The position numbers and the translations under genes are program-made. From the NCBI RefSeq assembly GCF_040548815.1, contig NZ_JBEPSM010000001.1:1426001-1490000 (forward strand): 64,000 nucleotides of DNA, given 5' to 3'. Of this stretch, positions 40,536 through 49,193 are shown piece after piece; position 1 is the stretch's first letter, and each line of letters starts with the position of its first letter. Source of the DNA: Kaistia defluvii (GTDB lineage Bacteria; Pseudomonadota; Alphaproteobacteria; Rhizobiales; Kaistiaceae). Under the pieces are notes generated by a model. It did no database searches. It worked only from the letters and a program-made list of their open reading frames with translations, and was not told the origin of the DNA.

Positions 40536-41758
40536 TTGGACGTTCCCCTGGCAGGCGCGACGGCCAAGTTGGCGTCCTGGCCAACCGCGTAGAGTGTCTC
40601 GATATCGGAGATCTTCAGCCGGACGCGCTGCTCGACAGCCTGAGCGCGTTCGTACGCGTCGATCCGGCGCCAACCGGCGAAGTTGGTCGTGCGTCCCGCC
40701 GGCAAGGCCGCGCATCCCGGGCGACCAGGCTGGATCAGCCCGGAACGCAGATCCCTGGCAATTTCCAGGGCCAGTTGTTTCGACAAGGTTCTCTGCGCCG
40801 GGATCGTCCCTTGCGGCCCCGTCCTCAACCAGCCCGTCCGATACACGCGCGGCGGAACCGTCTCGACAGGCCGAGGCTCGAAGCCGATCGCGGTCAACAC
40901 CGTATCGACGGGAAGATCCTTGCGCAGGCCCGTGTGGCTGCGGATGCGAATTCCTTCGACCCTGTCTCGCCCGAGGACCTGTTCGACGACACAGGCGAAA
41001 TGGAGGTTGATGCTGAGGTCCGTTGGCTCGGACCGGGCCGCGACAAGCTCGCGCAGCGCATCCGCTTCTGGTGATCCCCGAGACCCGATCGATCCGGTCA
41101 GCACCTGAAAACGAGGTCGCTTCAGGCTGGCGAGTTCCCGCAGCATCGCCGCATCCCAGCGCGCCTCCACTGCGTCGGAACGGGATATCAGATGAACCTC
41201 CGTGACGGGGCGCGGAAGGATTTGGTGCAAGAGCGCGTCGTCCATGTCGGACCCGTCCCATTCGACTGACGTCTTGGACAGAAGCCGCAGCAGATCGGCG
41301 GCCACGTTGCCGGATCCCACGATCCCGACGCGCGGCAGAACCACCGGCAGTTCCGCCCCGGCTTCCGGATGGGAGTTCAAGGCGCGGGTCAGGCGACCAG
41401 CGCCGATCACGCCTTCGAGCGTTTCGCCTTCCACGCCAAGCCGGCGATCGTCGGGTGCGCCGGTCGCGAGAACAACGACATCGAATATGGACCGGAGCCG
41501 ATCGAGATCCACATCGCGGCCATAGTCCAACCCTCCGACGAACTCGACATTGGGACGGGAAAAGAGCCGCTCGAATTGATGCTGCACGGCCTTGGTACCC
41601 TGATGATCGGCGGCGACCCCATAGCGCAGCAACCCGAAGGGAACCGGCAGACGATCAAGAATGGTTATCTCCGCGTCCATGAAGTCCTTGCTCAGGGCCT
41701 GCGCGGCGAAGCAGCCGGCCGGACCGGCGCCGACGATGCCGATAGAGAGCGGGCTCAC
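40532..41758 (-). CDS. Ferredoxin/flavodoxin-NADP reductase, FprA/adrenodoxin-reductase type (408 aa)
   Basis: FAD motif IGIVGAGPAGCFAAQAL at residues 6-22, RYGVAADHQGTKAVQ typical of adrenodoxin-reductase-like enzymes, NADPH motif VGIVGSGNVAADL near 145, and GW-type C-terminal segment TNFAGWRRIDAYE near residue 350. It moves electrons from NADPH to the flavodoxin encoded immediately downstream. The start is a GTG at 41758. It is divergent from the AraC gene, the likely regulator. Confidence 0.88.
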   Translation of the reverse strand: MSPLSIGIVGAGPAGCFAAQALSKDFMDAEITILDRLPVPFGLLRYGVAADHQGTKAVQHQFERLFSRPNVEFVGGLDYGRDVDLDRLRSIFDVVVLATGAPDDRRLGVEGETLEGVIGAGRLTRALNSHPEAGAELPVVLPRVGIVGSGNVAADLLRLLSKTSVEWDGSDMDDALLHQILPRPVTEVHLISRSDAVEARWDAAMLRELASLKRPRFQVLTGSIGSRGSPEADALRELVAARSEPTDLSINLHFACVVEQVLGRDRVEGIRIRSHTGLRKDLPVDTVLTAIGFEPRPVETVPPRVYRTGWLRTGPQGTIPAQRTLSKQLALEIARDLRSGLIQPGRPGCAALPAGRTTNFAGWRRIDAYERAQAVEQRVRLKISDIETLYAVGQDANLAVAPARGTSK

Positions 41759-41954
41759 AACGCGTCTGCCTCATGCTGCTCGCGCGTCTTACCCGTGCCG
41801 ACCGGCCTCAACCTTCCCAACGGCATGGCGACGTCACCCTGCTGATTTCCTCGTCGAGGGCGGGATGCCCTCAATGCTCGTTGGAACATATGGACAGCGC
41901 CTCTTGGCGTCATTACGAAGCCTGGACAATCCATTTCGACTTATCGCCAGAACG
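41759..41954. promoter_or_regulatory. Divergent promoter region between reductase and AraC genes
   Basis: No gene is seen in these 196 bases. TGGACA occurs twice as a direct repeat at 41891-41896 and 41923-41928, 32 bases apart (about three helical turns), which is a possible AraC-type half-site pair. The evidence is thin. Confidence 0.25.
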
Positions 41955-42815
41955 ATGGTGTCGATCATGCCTTTCTTGAGCAGCCCTTCGCGGAATCCGG
42001 ATTGGACCGAACCAGACGATGTTCCGCGTCGGTTGGTCACCTATGGCATCGCCTCCGAGGCGTTCGGTGACTTCGAGTTGGCCCCGCATTCCCACGCCAA
42101 GAGCCAGCTCATCATGGTCCAAAGCGGCGCATTGAGTTGCGAGACGGAAAACGGCTTATGGATCGTCCCTCCCCGCAGCGCGATCTGGATTCCGGGCGGC
42201 ACGCTCCACACCGTCAAGGTTACAGGCGCATTGGAGGGCTACGGCGCGTTCGTCGCGCCTGAAGCGGATGCGCCGTTGCCGACGGCCTGCTGCACGGTTG
42301 CCGTCACGCCGCTGTTGCGAGAACTCCTGATCCGCGCCGCGCATCTGCCGCTGCTCTACGAGGAAGGCGGCGCCGGGTCTCGGCTCGTCGCCGTGCTTCT
42401 CGACGAACTGGCCGAAGCCCAGGTCGAAGACCTGCACCTGCCCATGCCGGCCAATCTCCGCCTTCGGCGGGTTATCGACCGCATGATGGCAATGCCGGCC
42501 GAGCGCGGCACGCTGGAGACATGGGCGGATCGCGCCGGCATGAGCACCAGGACTTTCGAGCGGCAGTTCCGTCGCGAGGTGGGTATGAGTTTCGGGCGAT
42601 GGCGCCAGCAGCTCGTAGTGGTCCTGGCGGTCCGATGGCTTGCCGGCGGCGCCTCGATCCAACAGGTCTCATCGGACCTCGGCTATCAGAACGTGCCGAC
42701 ATTCGTGACCATGTTTCGCAAGGCGCTCGGAATCTCCCCCGGCCGCTACATGGCGGAACGTTACCCGGCGAAGGATGCCATGCGCACACGCCAGATATCG
42801 GCGGGACTTGGCTGA
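41955..42815 (+). CDS. AraC-family transcriptional regulator (286 aa)
   Basis: N-terminal cupin-like effector domain (PHSHAKSQLIMVQSGALSCE then WIVPPRSAIWIPGGTLHTVKV) and C-terminal double helix-turn-helix (LRLRRVIDRMMAMPAERGTLETWADRAGMSTRTFERQFRREVGMSFGRWRQQ ending YQNVPTFVTMFRKALGISPGRYM). Start chosen at 41955 (MVSIM); 41967 is possible, and a longer open frame reaching 41661 overlaps the divergent reductase gene and is not credible. It presumably controls the flavodoxin/reductase pair. Confidence 0.86.
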   Translation: MVSIMPFLSSPSRNPDWTEPDDVPRRLVTYGIASEAFGDFELAPHSHAKSQLIMVQSGALSCETENGLWIVPPRSAIWIPGGTLHTVKVTGALEGYGAFVAPEADAPLPTACCTVAVTPLLRELLIRAAHLPLLYEEGGAGSRLVAVLLDELAEAQVEDLHLPMPANLRLRRVIDRMMAMPAERGTLETWADRAGMSTRTFERQFRREVGMSFGRWRQQLVVVLAVRWLAGGASIQQVSSDLGYQNVPTFVTMFRKALGISPGRYMAERYPAKDAMRTRQISAGLG

Positions 42816-43065
42816 ACTGCCAGCCATCTCCCATGGGGGGAATGGCCCGCCTCGCAGACAATCACAGTCACGGTTCGCCGTAACATGGCTGCGTCCCACC
42901 CCGCTGCGCGAGGCTGGCCAAACTATATCGCGATCCCACCATCCGCGGCCCCGCCCTCCTAAGGCTCGGGCCGGTGCCTCGAACCGCAGCGGAACCAGAC
43001 TGGGGTCGGATGTCTGTCAGCGGGCTGCCACGTCGGATCGAGCTCTCGGGATCGTCCGTCCAAGG
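42816..43065. other. Intergenic stretch with no recognisable gene
   Basis: Between the convergent AraC and permease stop codons I find no gene, no clear terminator T-run and no repeat beyond short GC-rich self-complementary tracts. Confidence 0.5.
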
Positions 43066-44061
43066 TCAGAGGTGGGCGCGGGTCTTGCGGCGGGTCCAGA
43101 CGACAAGTGCGACGCCCGTGATCAGGAGGGCTGCCCGCACGATCTGACGCTGCGAATCCGTCCAGCCGAGCAGCGCTGCGCCGCTGAGAAGCGACGCCAG
43201 CAGCAACACGCTGACGAGGGTACCCGTGACGTTGGGCTTGCCCATCTTGAGCGCCATGCCGCCCAGAAGCACCGCCGTCAGCCCGTCGATGAAATAGGAC
43301 GCGCCGATATAGGGCTGGCCGGAGGAGAGGTCGGCGGCGAGAAGAACGCCGGCGACCGCGGACAGAACGCCGGAGAGACCATAGAGAAGAAACAGCAGGC
43401 GACCGGCCGGAACACCCGCCTCGACCACCGCGTTGCGGTTCTGCTCCATCGCATAGATGTAATGGCCGAAGGTCGTGCGGTCCTGAAGCACCAGGGCGAT
43501 CCCGTAGAGAGCGATGACGAGGATTGCCAGCACCGGCACGATGCCGACATTGGCATTCAGGACAAGGCCCACGAAGCCGACCGAGTTGAACGGAATCGAC
43601 GTTCCCTTGCCGATCGCTGCGGCGATCGAGCCAGCGAGCCCACCGGTAGCGATGGTGATGACCAGAGCCGGAAGCCGCATGACGGCGACGAGCAAGCCGT
43701 TCAGGCAACCGAAGACGAGACCGAAGAACACCGCCACCGCCGATGCAAGTGGCCAACCGGCTCCCATCTGGATTAGCCCCGCGACGATCATCGTGCCGAG
43801 CGCCGCCACCGACATGAACGAGACGTCGATCTCGCCGGCGGCGATGATCCAGGTGAGGCCCAGGAACATGATCGCCGAGATCGAGGCCGTTCGCAGGATG
43901 TCGTTGATGTTGGCGGCGCTGGCAAAGCTCGGACGCATCCAGGAAAAGGCCGCGACCAGCGCGATCAGCAGGAAGAACAGACCGTAGCGAACCAGGAAGC
44001 GACGCGCATCAAATCCGCCTCGCGACGACCGGGACGCGGTCGAGGATAGAACGGCGCTCAT
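43066..44061 (-). CDS. Sugar ABC transporter permease, RbsC family (331 aa)
   Basis: BPD_transp_2 permease with eight to ten helices; LGLTWIIAAGEIDVSFMSVAALGTMI near residue 55 and FGLVFGCLNGLLVAVMRLPALVITIATGGLAGSI are the RbsC landmarks, and TFGHYIYAMEQNRNAVVEAGVPAGRLLFLLYGLSG is the ATPase loop. It is the second permease of a two-permease importer, as in LsrCD or RhaPQ systems. Its start overlaps the stop of the partner permease (ATGA). Substrate is a sugar or polyol by family. Confidence 0.9.
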   Translation of the reverse strand: MSAVLSSTASRSSRGGFDARRFLVRYGLFFLLIALVAAFSWMRPSFASAANINDILRTASISAIMFLGLTWIIAAGEIDVSFMSVAALGTMIVAGLIQMGAGWPLASAVAVFFGLVFGCLNGLLVAVMRLPALVITIATGGLAGSIAAAIGKGTSIPFNSVGFVGLVLNANVGIVPVLAILVIALYGIALVLQDRTTFGHYIYAMEQNRNAVVEAGVPAGRLLFLLYGLSGVLSAVAGVLLAADLSSGQPYIGASYFIDGLTAVLLGGMALKMGKPNVTGTLVSVLLLASLLSGAALLGWTDSQRQIVRAALLITGVALVVWTRRKTRAHL

Positions 44062-45071
44062 GACCGCACCTCAAGCAAGGATGTGGATGTCGGGGCTTTC
44101 CGCGAGCGGCTCGTGCGCACGCGCTTCAGAGCCGCGCTCAACTTGGGATCAAAGGCAGCGATGGCCACGATCAACACGGTCGAAACGATCGCGTCTGAGT
44201 AAAAGTACGGCACAGCCATCAAGGTGAAGCCGTTCAGCATCGCCGACATCAGCAGCGTGCCGGCTATGGTAGCCGGCACCGAGGCTGCGCCAAAGAGCGC
44301 AGCGCCCAGATAGACGGCGGCATAGGCCGGCATCAGCAACTGGCTGCCGGCGGTGACATTGGCCGCCCCCGACGAAGCGACCAGCAGCGTGATGGCAAGG
44401 CAGGACAGCGCGCCGCAGATCGCGAAGGCGGCCAGCACATAGGCCTTCACCCGGATACCGGAATAGACGGCTGAAACCCGGTTCTCGCCCGTCGCGTAAA
44501 AGGCGCGGCCGAAGCGCGAACCATGCAGCACCAGCGCCGCGATGGCCGCCGTCAGCGCCAGGATCGCCACCGGCGCGTCGAGGCCGAAATACTTGGCATC
44601 GTTCAGGTCGAGAATTCCCGACATGAAGAAGTTTTTCGAGATCGAGGCGCCATTCGAATAGAAATAGGACAGGCCGACCGCGACGCCGCCGGTGGCGATG
44701 GTGGCAACGATGTCGGGCAGGCGCAGATATGCGACCGCGATTCCGTTCACGAGGCCGCAGAAAAGACCGACCGCGACCGCTCCGCCGATGCCGAGGCCGA
44801 CGCCGAACTTGCTGGCGATCAGCCATCCCAGCGTCATGGCTCCGAGCGAGGCGACGCCAGGAAAGGACAAGTCGAACTGGCGCACGACGATCACGAAGGT
44901 CAGCCCGAGCGCAGCTAGTCCCTGCACCGCCATATGGCGCAGCAAAGCGTGGATGTTGTTGCCGGAGAGATAGGCCGGCGTCAGGCTCTGGAATATCGCC
45001 GCCACCACGGCCAGCAGGACGACGAAGGCGAGGATGCGAAGGAAGATCGGATTTTTTGCGAGCGTTTTCAT
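44058..45071 (-). CDS. Sugar ABC transporter permease, RbsC family (337 aa)
   Basis: Partner permease of the same family: LGLTFVIVVRQFDLSFPGVASLGAMTLG near residue 58, FCGLVNGIAVAYLRLPDIVATIATGGVAVGLSYFYSNG and RFGRAFYATGENRVSAVYSGIRVKAYVLAAF. Start 45071 overlaps the ATPase stop (ATGA). The N-terminal segment before the first helix is short (about 10 residues). It forms a heterodimer with the 43066-44061 permease. Confidence 0.9.
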   Translation of the reverse strand: MKTLAKNPIFLRILAFVVLLAVVAAIFQSLTPAYLSGNNIHALLRHMAVQGLAALGLTFVIVVRQFDLSFPGVASLGAMTLGWLIASKFGVGLGIGGAVAVGLFCGLVNGIAVAYLRLPDIVATIATGGVAVGLSYFYSNGASISKNFFMSGILDLNDAKYFGLDAPVAILALTAAIAALVLHGSRFGRAFYATGENRVSAVYSGIRVKAYVLAAFAICGALSCLAITLLVASSGAANVTAGSQLLMPAYAAVYLGAALFGAASVPATIAGTLLMSAMLNGFTLMAVPYFYSDAIVSTVLIVAIAAFDPKLSAALKRVRTSRSRKAPTSTSLLEVRS

Positions 45072-46579
45072 GCAGCGCGCGCTCCCATAATACCGGCGGA
45101 GAGGAGTTGATCGCGACTGACATTCCAGCCGCCGGCGTCGACGGGGCGGCCCTTGTAGAGCGCCATCGCGCGGTCAGCGAGGCCATGCACCTCGTCGCAA
45201 TCGGACGACATGACAATGACGCCGGCCCGGCGCGAAAGCTCGCGCATGAGCGCATAGAGCTTGGCCCGCGCGCCGATGTCGACGCCGACCGTCGGCTCTA
45301 CGAAGATGTAGATGTCAGACGCGCGGAACAGGCCCTTGGCGATGACGATCTTCTGCTGGTTGCCGCCGGAAAAGGCGCTGACCGGCCGGTCGAGCTCGAA
45401 GGGCTGCAGGTCCACATCGCGCGCCAGGGCTTCCGTGTCACGGCGGTTGCGGCCGAATTTCAGCAGACCACCCAGACGAGAGGCGCGGCCGAGATGGGCG
45501 ACGGTCGTGTTGAAAACCACGTCCTGCGTCATCGCCAGCCCCTCGGTGCGGCGGTCACCCGGCACCAGGAAGATGCCGGCCTTCAAGGCCTCATGGGGAC
45601 CGCGAAAGCGAACCGCCCTGCCCTTGACCCGCATCGTCCCTTCATCAGGACGGATCGCACCGAAGAGAGTCTTGGAAAGCTCATCGACGCCCGAGCCGAC
45701 GAGACCAAAGATGCCGAGGATCTCGCCGCGCCGCAGCTCGAAATCGACGCCGGTGAACAGTCCGCTGCGACCGAGTCCACGGGCCTCCAGAAGCACCTCG
45801 CCCTCCGCTTTGCCATCGCGCTCCGGGAACAGGTCGCCGGCCTTTTCGTCGAGCAGCAGTTCCGGAATCGAAACGCCGCGTTTGGTCGCTTCCTGCGAGG
45901 TGAAGGTCGCAACGTTGCGCCCGCCTCGAAAAACGGTGAAGCGGTCGGCGATCTCGAAAACCTCCTCCAGCCGATGGGTGATGTAGATGATGGCGATGCC
46001 GGCGGTGCGCAGGGAGCGCATCAGTTGAAATAGCGACGCCTTCTCGCGCTCGGTCAGCGTCGAGGTTGGTTCGTCGAGAATGAGGATGCGGGCCTTCTCG
46101 TTGCGCAGCGCGTGCAGGATCGCGACAATTTCGCGATCCACCGCCGGCATCTCACCGATGCGCGCTTCAAGGTCGATCTCGATCGGGAAGCGCTGGAGCA
46201 GATCGCGCGCCGCAGCGCGCATGGCGGTGCGATCGATGCGGGCGAAAAGACCGGGCTTTCGACCCTCATGCCCGAGAAAGATGTTCTCGACACCGGTGCA
46301 GTCGGGGACCAGCTCGGGATGCTGCTGGACGGTAGCGACGCCCGCTTCGATGGCGGCGCGCGGCGATCCGAGTTCGACCGGCTGGCCATCGATCTCGATC
46401 GTGCCCTCGTCATGCGTGTAAACGCCCGACAGGATCTTGATCAGAGTCGATTTGCCGGCACCATTGACGCCGAGAAGCGCGTGGATCTCGCCGGCCTCCA
46501 GTTCGAAATCCACTCCGTTCAGTGCCTTCACCGGCCCGAAGCGTTTATGGATGCCCAACATCCTCAAAACTCTCGCCAT
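45068..46579 (-). CDS. Sugar ABC transporter ATPase, RbsA family, duplicated domain (503 aa)
   Basis: Two fused ABC domains. Domain 1 has Walker A GVNGAGKST and Walker B ILILDEPTSTLTERE, but no LSGGQ (EMPAVDREIVAILHAL at that place). Domain 2 has a degenerate Walker A (GLVGSGVDE), the signature FSGGNQQKIVIAKGL and a Walker B that reads IYIFVEPTVGVD: valine stands where nearly all relatives have the Mg-binding aspartate. The gene follows the SBP gene after a 56-base gap that contains a strong hairpin. Confidence 0.9.
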   Translation of the reverse strand: MARVLRMLGIHKRFGPVKALNGVDFELEAGEIHALLGVNGAGKSTLIKILSGVYTHDEGTIEIDGQPVELGSPRAAIEAGVATVQQHPELVPDCTGVENIFLGHEGRKPGLFARIDRTAMRAAARDLLQRFPIEIDLEARIGEMPAVDREIVAILHALRNEKARILILDEPTSTLTEREKASLFQLMRSLRTAGIAIIYITHRLEEVFEIADRFTVFRGGRNVATFTSQEATKRGVSIPELLLDEKAGDLFPERDGKAEGEVLLEARGLGRSGLFTGVDFELRRGEILGIFGLVGSGVDELSKTLFGAIRPDEGTMRVKGRAVRFRGPHEALKAGIFLVPGDRRTEGLAMTQDVVFNTTVAHLGRASRLGGLLKFGRNRRDTEALARDVDLQPFELDRPVSAFSGGNQQKIVIAKGLFRASDIYIFVEPTVGVDIGARAKLYALMRELSRRAGVIVMSSDCDEVHGLADRAMALYKGRPVDAGGWNVSRDQLLSAGIMGARAA

Positions 46580-46602
46580 GTATCGCCCTCTTCGAGAATA
46601 GG

Positions 46603-46629
46603 GGCGCGGCGACTGCCAGCCGCCGCGCC
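46603..46629 (-). other. Intercistronic hairpin between SBP gene and RbsA-type ATPase gene
   Basis: GGCGCGGCG (46603-46611) and CGCCGCGCC (46621-46629) form a perfect 9-bp stem over a 9-nt loop, just after the SBP stop. There is no U-run. It probably sets the excess of SBP over ATPase by mRNA stability or partial termination. Confidence 0.6.
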
Positions 46630-46635
46630 GATAGA

Positions 46636-47664
46636 TCAGAGAGCGCGCTGCCAGCCGAGCTTGGCGGCTTCGCCGGGCTGATCGTAGTTGTCCGGGATCT
46701 CGATGTCGGCGAGGCTTTCCTGCGTGACCGCGTAGGACGGCGTAATGACGAAGCGCGGCGCCTTGCGTCCGGCGATGACCTCATGGGCGTAGAACGCGTT
46801 CATGAAGGCCATCTCGTAGAAGCTCTGCGCCATGGTCAGCGCGAATGGCGAGCCCGCCTGGATGTATTCGAACGACTGCTGGCCGCCGTCGATGCCCGTG
46901 ATGAAGGTGTCGCGGCCGGCCGCCTTGATAGCGAGCGTGCCCTCCGAGGCCGCGCCGTCCCAGGCACACCAGATCGCGTCCAGTTCCGCGTTGGCAGTCA
47001 GGATGTTGTCAACGACCTGGCGTGGCGTCGTCGTACCGCCGAGCGCGAAAGCGATCTCATAGACGACCTGGATGTCCGGGTAGCGGACGAAGACAGATTT
47101 GGCACCCAGCGTGCGCTGGTCCCACGATTCATTCGACGGCAGACTGACGAGGGCGACCTTGCCCTTGCCCTTCAGGCGATCGACGATGTACTGCGCGCCA
47201 TAAGCACCGAGGCCGAAATTGTTCGACATCGCCGTCGAGGTGACGGTGGTGTTCGGCACGTAGCTGTCGCCGCAGAAGATCGGCACGCCGGAAGCAACCG
47301 CAGCCTGCACGGCCGGAGCAATCGCGGCCGCGTCGGCCGGGGTGATGAAGATCGCAGCCGGCTTCGACGCCACGAAGGCAGCAATCTGGTCGGCCTGCTT
47401 CTTCACGTCATAATTGGCGTCTGCGATGGTCAGCGTGCCGCCAAGGCGGCTGATCGCGTCCTGATATCCGCTGACGATATGGCGGCCGGATTCCCAGACG
47501 GTCCAGCCGAGCGAGGCGCAGAACTGCGCATCCTGCGCATAGGCACGGCCTGGACGAGCGAGCGCCGCGGCGACGGTCAGGGCGGCGGCTCCGCTCAGGA
47601 AGCCGCGGCGAGACAGGCGCAGGCGGGCAGCCTGCGGGCTGTTGTCTTCTTCGAATGTCGTCAT
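46636..47664 (-). CDS. Sugar ABC transporter substrate-binding protein, Peripla_BP_4 family (342 aa)
   Basis: Twin-arginine-like signal (RLSRRGFLSGAAALTVAAALARPG, cut likely after RAYAQ). The mature fold has IFITPADAAAIAPAVQAAVASGVPIFCGDS, typical of RbsB-like proteins, and VKKQADQIAAFVASKPAAIF. It would bind a sugar or sugar alcohol in the periplasm. The dehydrogenase gene lies 72 bases upstream and the importer genes follow, so the five genes form one unit. The N-terminal extension before the RR (20 residues) is long. Confidence 0.88.
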   Translation of the reverse strand: MTTFEEDNSPQAARLRLSRRGFLSGAAALTVAAALARPGRAYAQDAQFCASLGWTVWESGRHIVSGYQDAISRLGGTLTIADANYDVKKQADQIAAFVASKPAAIFITPADAAAIAPAVQAAVASGVPIFCGDSYVPNTTVTSTAMSNNFGLGAYGAQYIVDRLKGKGKVALVSLPSNESWDQRTLGAKSVFVRYPDIQVVYEIAFALGGTTTPRQVVDNILTANAELDAIWCAWDGAASEGTLAIKAAGRDTFITGIDGGQQSFEYIQAGSPFALTMAQSFYEMAFMNAFYAHEVIAGRKAPRFVITPSYAVTQESLADIEIPDNYDQPGEAAKLGWQRAL

Positions 47665-47736
47665 GGTCTCTTCCTCCCAGATTGAGATCGAAATCAGCCT
47701 CTCCGGGCCGATGCCGAAGTTCAGATCACCGGCCGC

Positions 47737-48858
47737 TCAGCGCGACTGGTGCAGCAGATCGAGATATTCTTCGCGGCTGGCGATCCGCGGATTGGTGCCG
47801 TGGCAATGATCCTTGAGGGCCTCGCCGGCGACGCGCTCCATCATCGCTTCGGTAACGCCCAAGGCATCAAGTCCGGGCGGCAGGCCGATCGAGGCGGAAA
47901 GCTCCACCATCACGACATCCGGTTCGCCGCCGAGAATTTCCGCCAGCACGTCCCACTTCGCGCCGATCACTTCACGGTTGAAGCGCAGTACGGCGGGGGT
48001 CAGCACGGCGTTGAGCGTACCGTGATGCAGGTTCAGCTCGCGCACCGCGCCAAGCGGATGGGTCAGCGCATGGACCGCGCCGAGGCCCTTCTGGAACGCC
48101 ATCGCCCCTTCCAGCGCGCACATCATCATTTCCCAGCGCGCGCGGCGGTCGGAACCGTCGGCCACGGCTTGGCGAATCGATCTCATGCCGCGCTTGAGAC
48201 CATCAATGGCGATGGCGTCAGCCGGCGGATTGATCGAGGGGGCCATGTAGGTTTCGAGACAGTGCGACAGAGCATCCATGCCGGTCGCCGCCGTCAGATA
48301 AGGTGGCAGGCCATAGGTCAGCTCGGGATCGCAGAGCGCCACCGAAGGCAGCATGTGCGGGCTGACGATGCCGAGCTTGCGGCCCTCGGCGGTGATGATG
48401 ACCGCGGCACGGCCAACCTCGGAGCCGGTGCCCGAGGTGGTGGGCACGGCCACCATCGGACAGATATTGCCGTGGATCTTCGCAGCCCCGCCCTCGACGG
48501 CGGTATATTGCGCAAGCGGACCCTCGTGACCGGAAAGCAGCCGCACCGCCTTGGCGAGATCGATCGACGATCCGCCGCCGAGGCCGACAATGCCGTCGCA
48601 ACCCGCTTCGCGATAGAGATCGGCAGCGGCAAGTACCGCCGTTTCGGTGGGGTTGGCCGGCGTGTCCTGAAAGACCGTCGGACGGGTCGGAAACAGCGCC
48701 AAAACCCGGTCTACAAGCCCGGTAGCGACCAGCCCGCGATCGGTGACGATCAGCGGACGCGCGACCTTGAGCCCTTCCAGAATCGACGGAAGCTTCGCCA
48801 CCGCGCCTTCGTCGAACTCGATACGGGTCAGATAGGTAATCAGGGCCATCGCGGACAT
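47737..48858 (-). CDS. Iron-containing (group III) alcohol dehydrogenase (373 aa)
   Basis: Iron-ADH family: nucleotide loop GLGGGSSIDLAKAV near residue 90, PTTSGTGSEVGRAAVI near 140, and metal site GMDALSHCLETY, GAVHALTHPLGA, NLHHGTLNAVL (His and Asp ligands all present). It oxidises a primary or secondary alcohol such as a diol or hydroxy acid with NAD. The start at 48858 (MSAMALITYL) is favoured over 48849 and over a longer frame to 48972 that lacks similarity. It is the first gene of the - strand sugar-import operon, divergent from the GntR gene. Confidence 0.88.
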   Translation of the reverse strand: MSAMALITYLTRIEFDEGAVAKLPSILEGLKVARPLIVTDRGLVATGLVDRVLALFPTRPTVFQDTPANPTETAVLAAADLYREAGCDGIVGLGGGSSIDLAKAVRLLSGHEGPLAQYTAVEGGAAKIHGNICPMVAVPTTSGTGSEVGRAAVIITAEGRKLGIVSPHMLPSVALCDPELTYGLPPYLTAATGMDALSHCLETYMAPSINPPADAIAIDGLKRGMRSIRQAVADGSDRRARWEMMMCALEGAMAFQKGLGAVHALTHPLGAVRELNLHHGTLNAVLTPAVLRFNREVIGAKWDVLAEILGGEPDVVMVELSASIGLPPGLDALGVTEAMMERVAGEALKDHCHGTNPRIASREEYLDLLHQSR

Positions 48859-49193
48859 GCTCTCGGGTGCTGGAATTCTGGATAAGCAGACCCGCTCGCA
48901 GTCCATACGGGCCACGTTCGGTACCACTTCATGTTCGGATTCTGGGGCGCCAGCCGTTCGGGCATGACACATCGTTTGGGGCCGGCGGGATGCCGGCCGA
49001 TCTCACTCTGTCCTCCGCTTCTCGGCCTCCGTCGAACCATGCGGCTCAACTGGCGACGACAACGACCGGCTTGCCTCCCCCGTCTTGTCGTGCCCGTCGC
49101 GAAAACGCGCTTGCTTCGCCAACCGATATATGAGTTATTGAAGCCAGACTAATTCCACGATGTCAACACCCCTCCAAAGTTAGGGGAAACCCA
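48859..49193. promoter_or_regulatory. Divergent promoter region of the GntR and iron-ADH genes
   Basis: These 335 bases hold no gene. A minus-strand TTGACA (49162-49167) may be a -35 box for the iron-ADH operon. CCCCT (49169-49173) and AGGGG (49182-49186) form a small hairpin that covers the GntR ribosome site. The AT-rich segment around 49128-49155 is the likely operator and promoter core. No unambiguous FadR-type palindrome was found. Confidence 0.4.

Noticed and set aside
43746..43760. Possible mobile-element or attachment-site signals across the window.
   Set aside because: No transposase, integrase, tRNA gene or paired terminal repeats were found; module joints are visible only as gene remnants.
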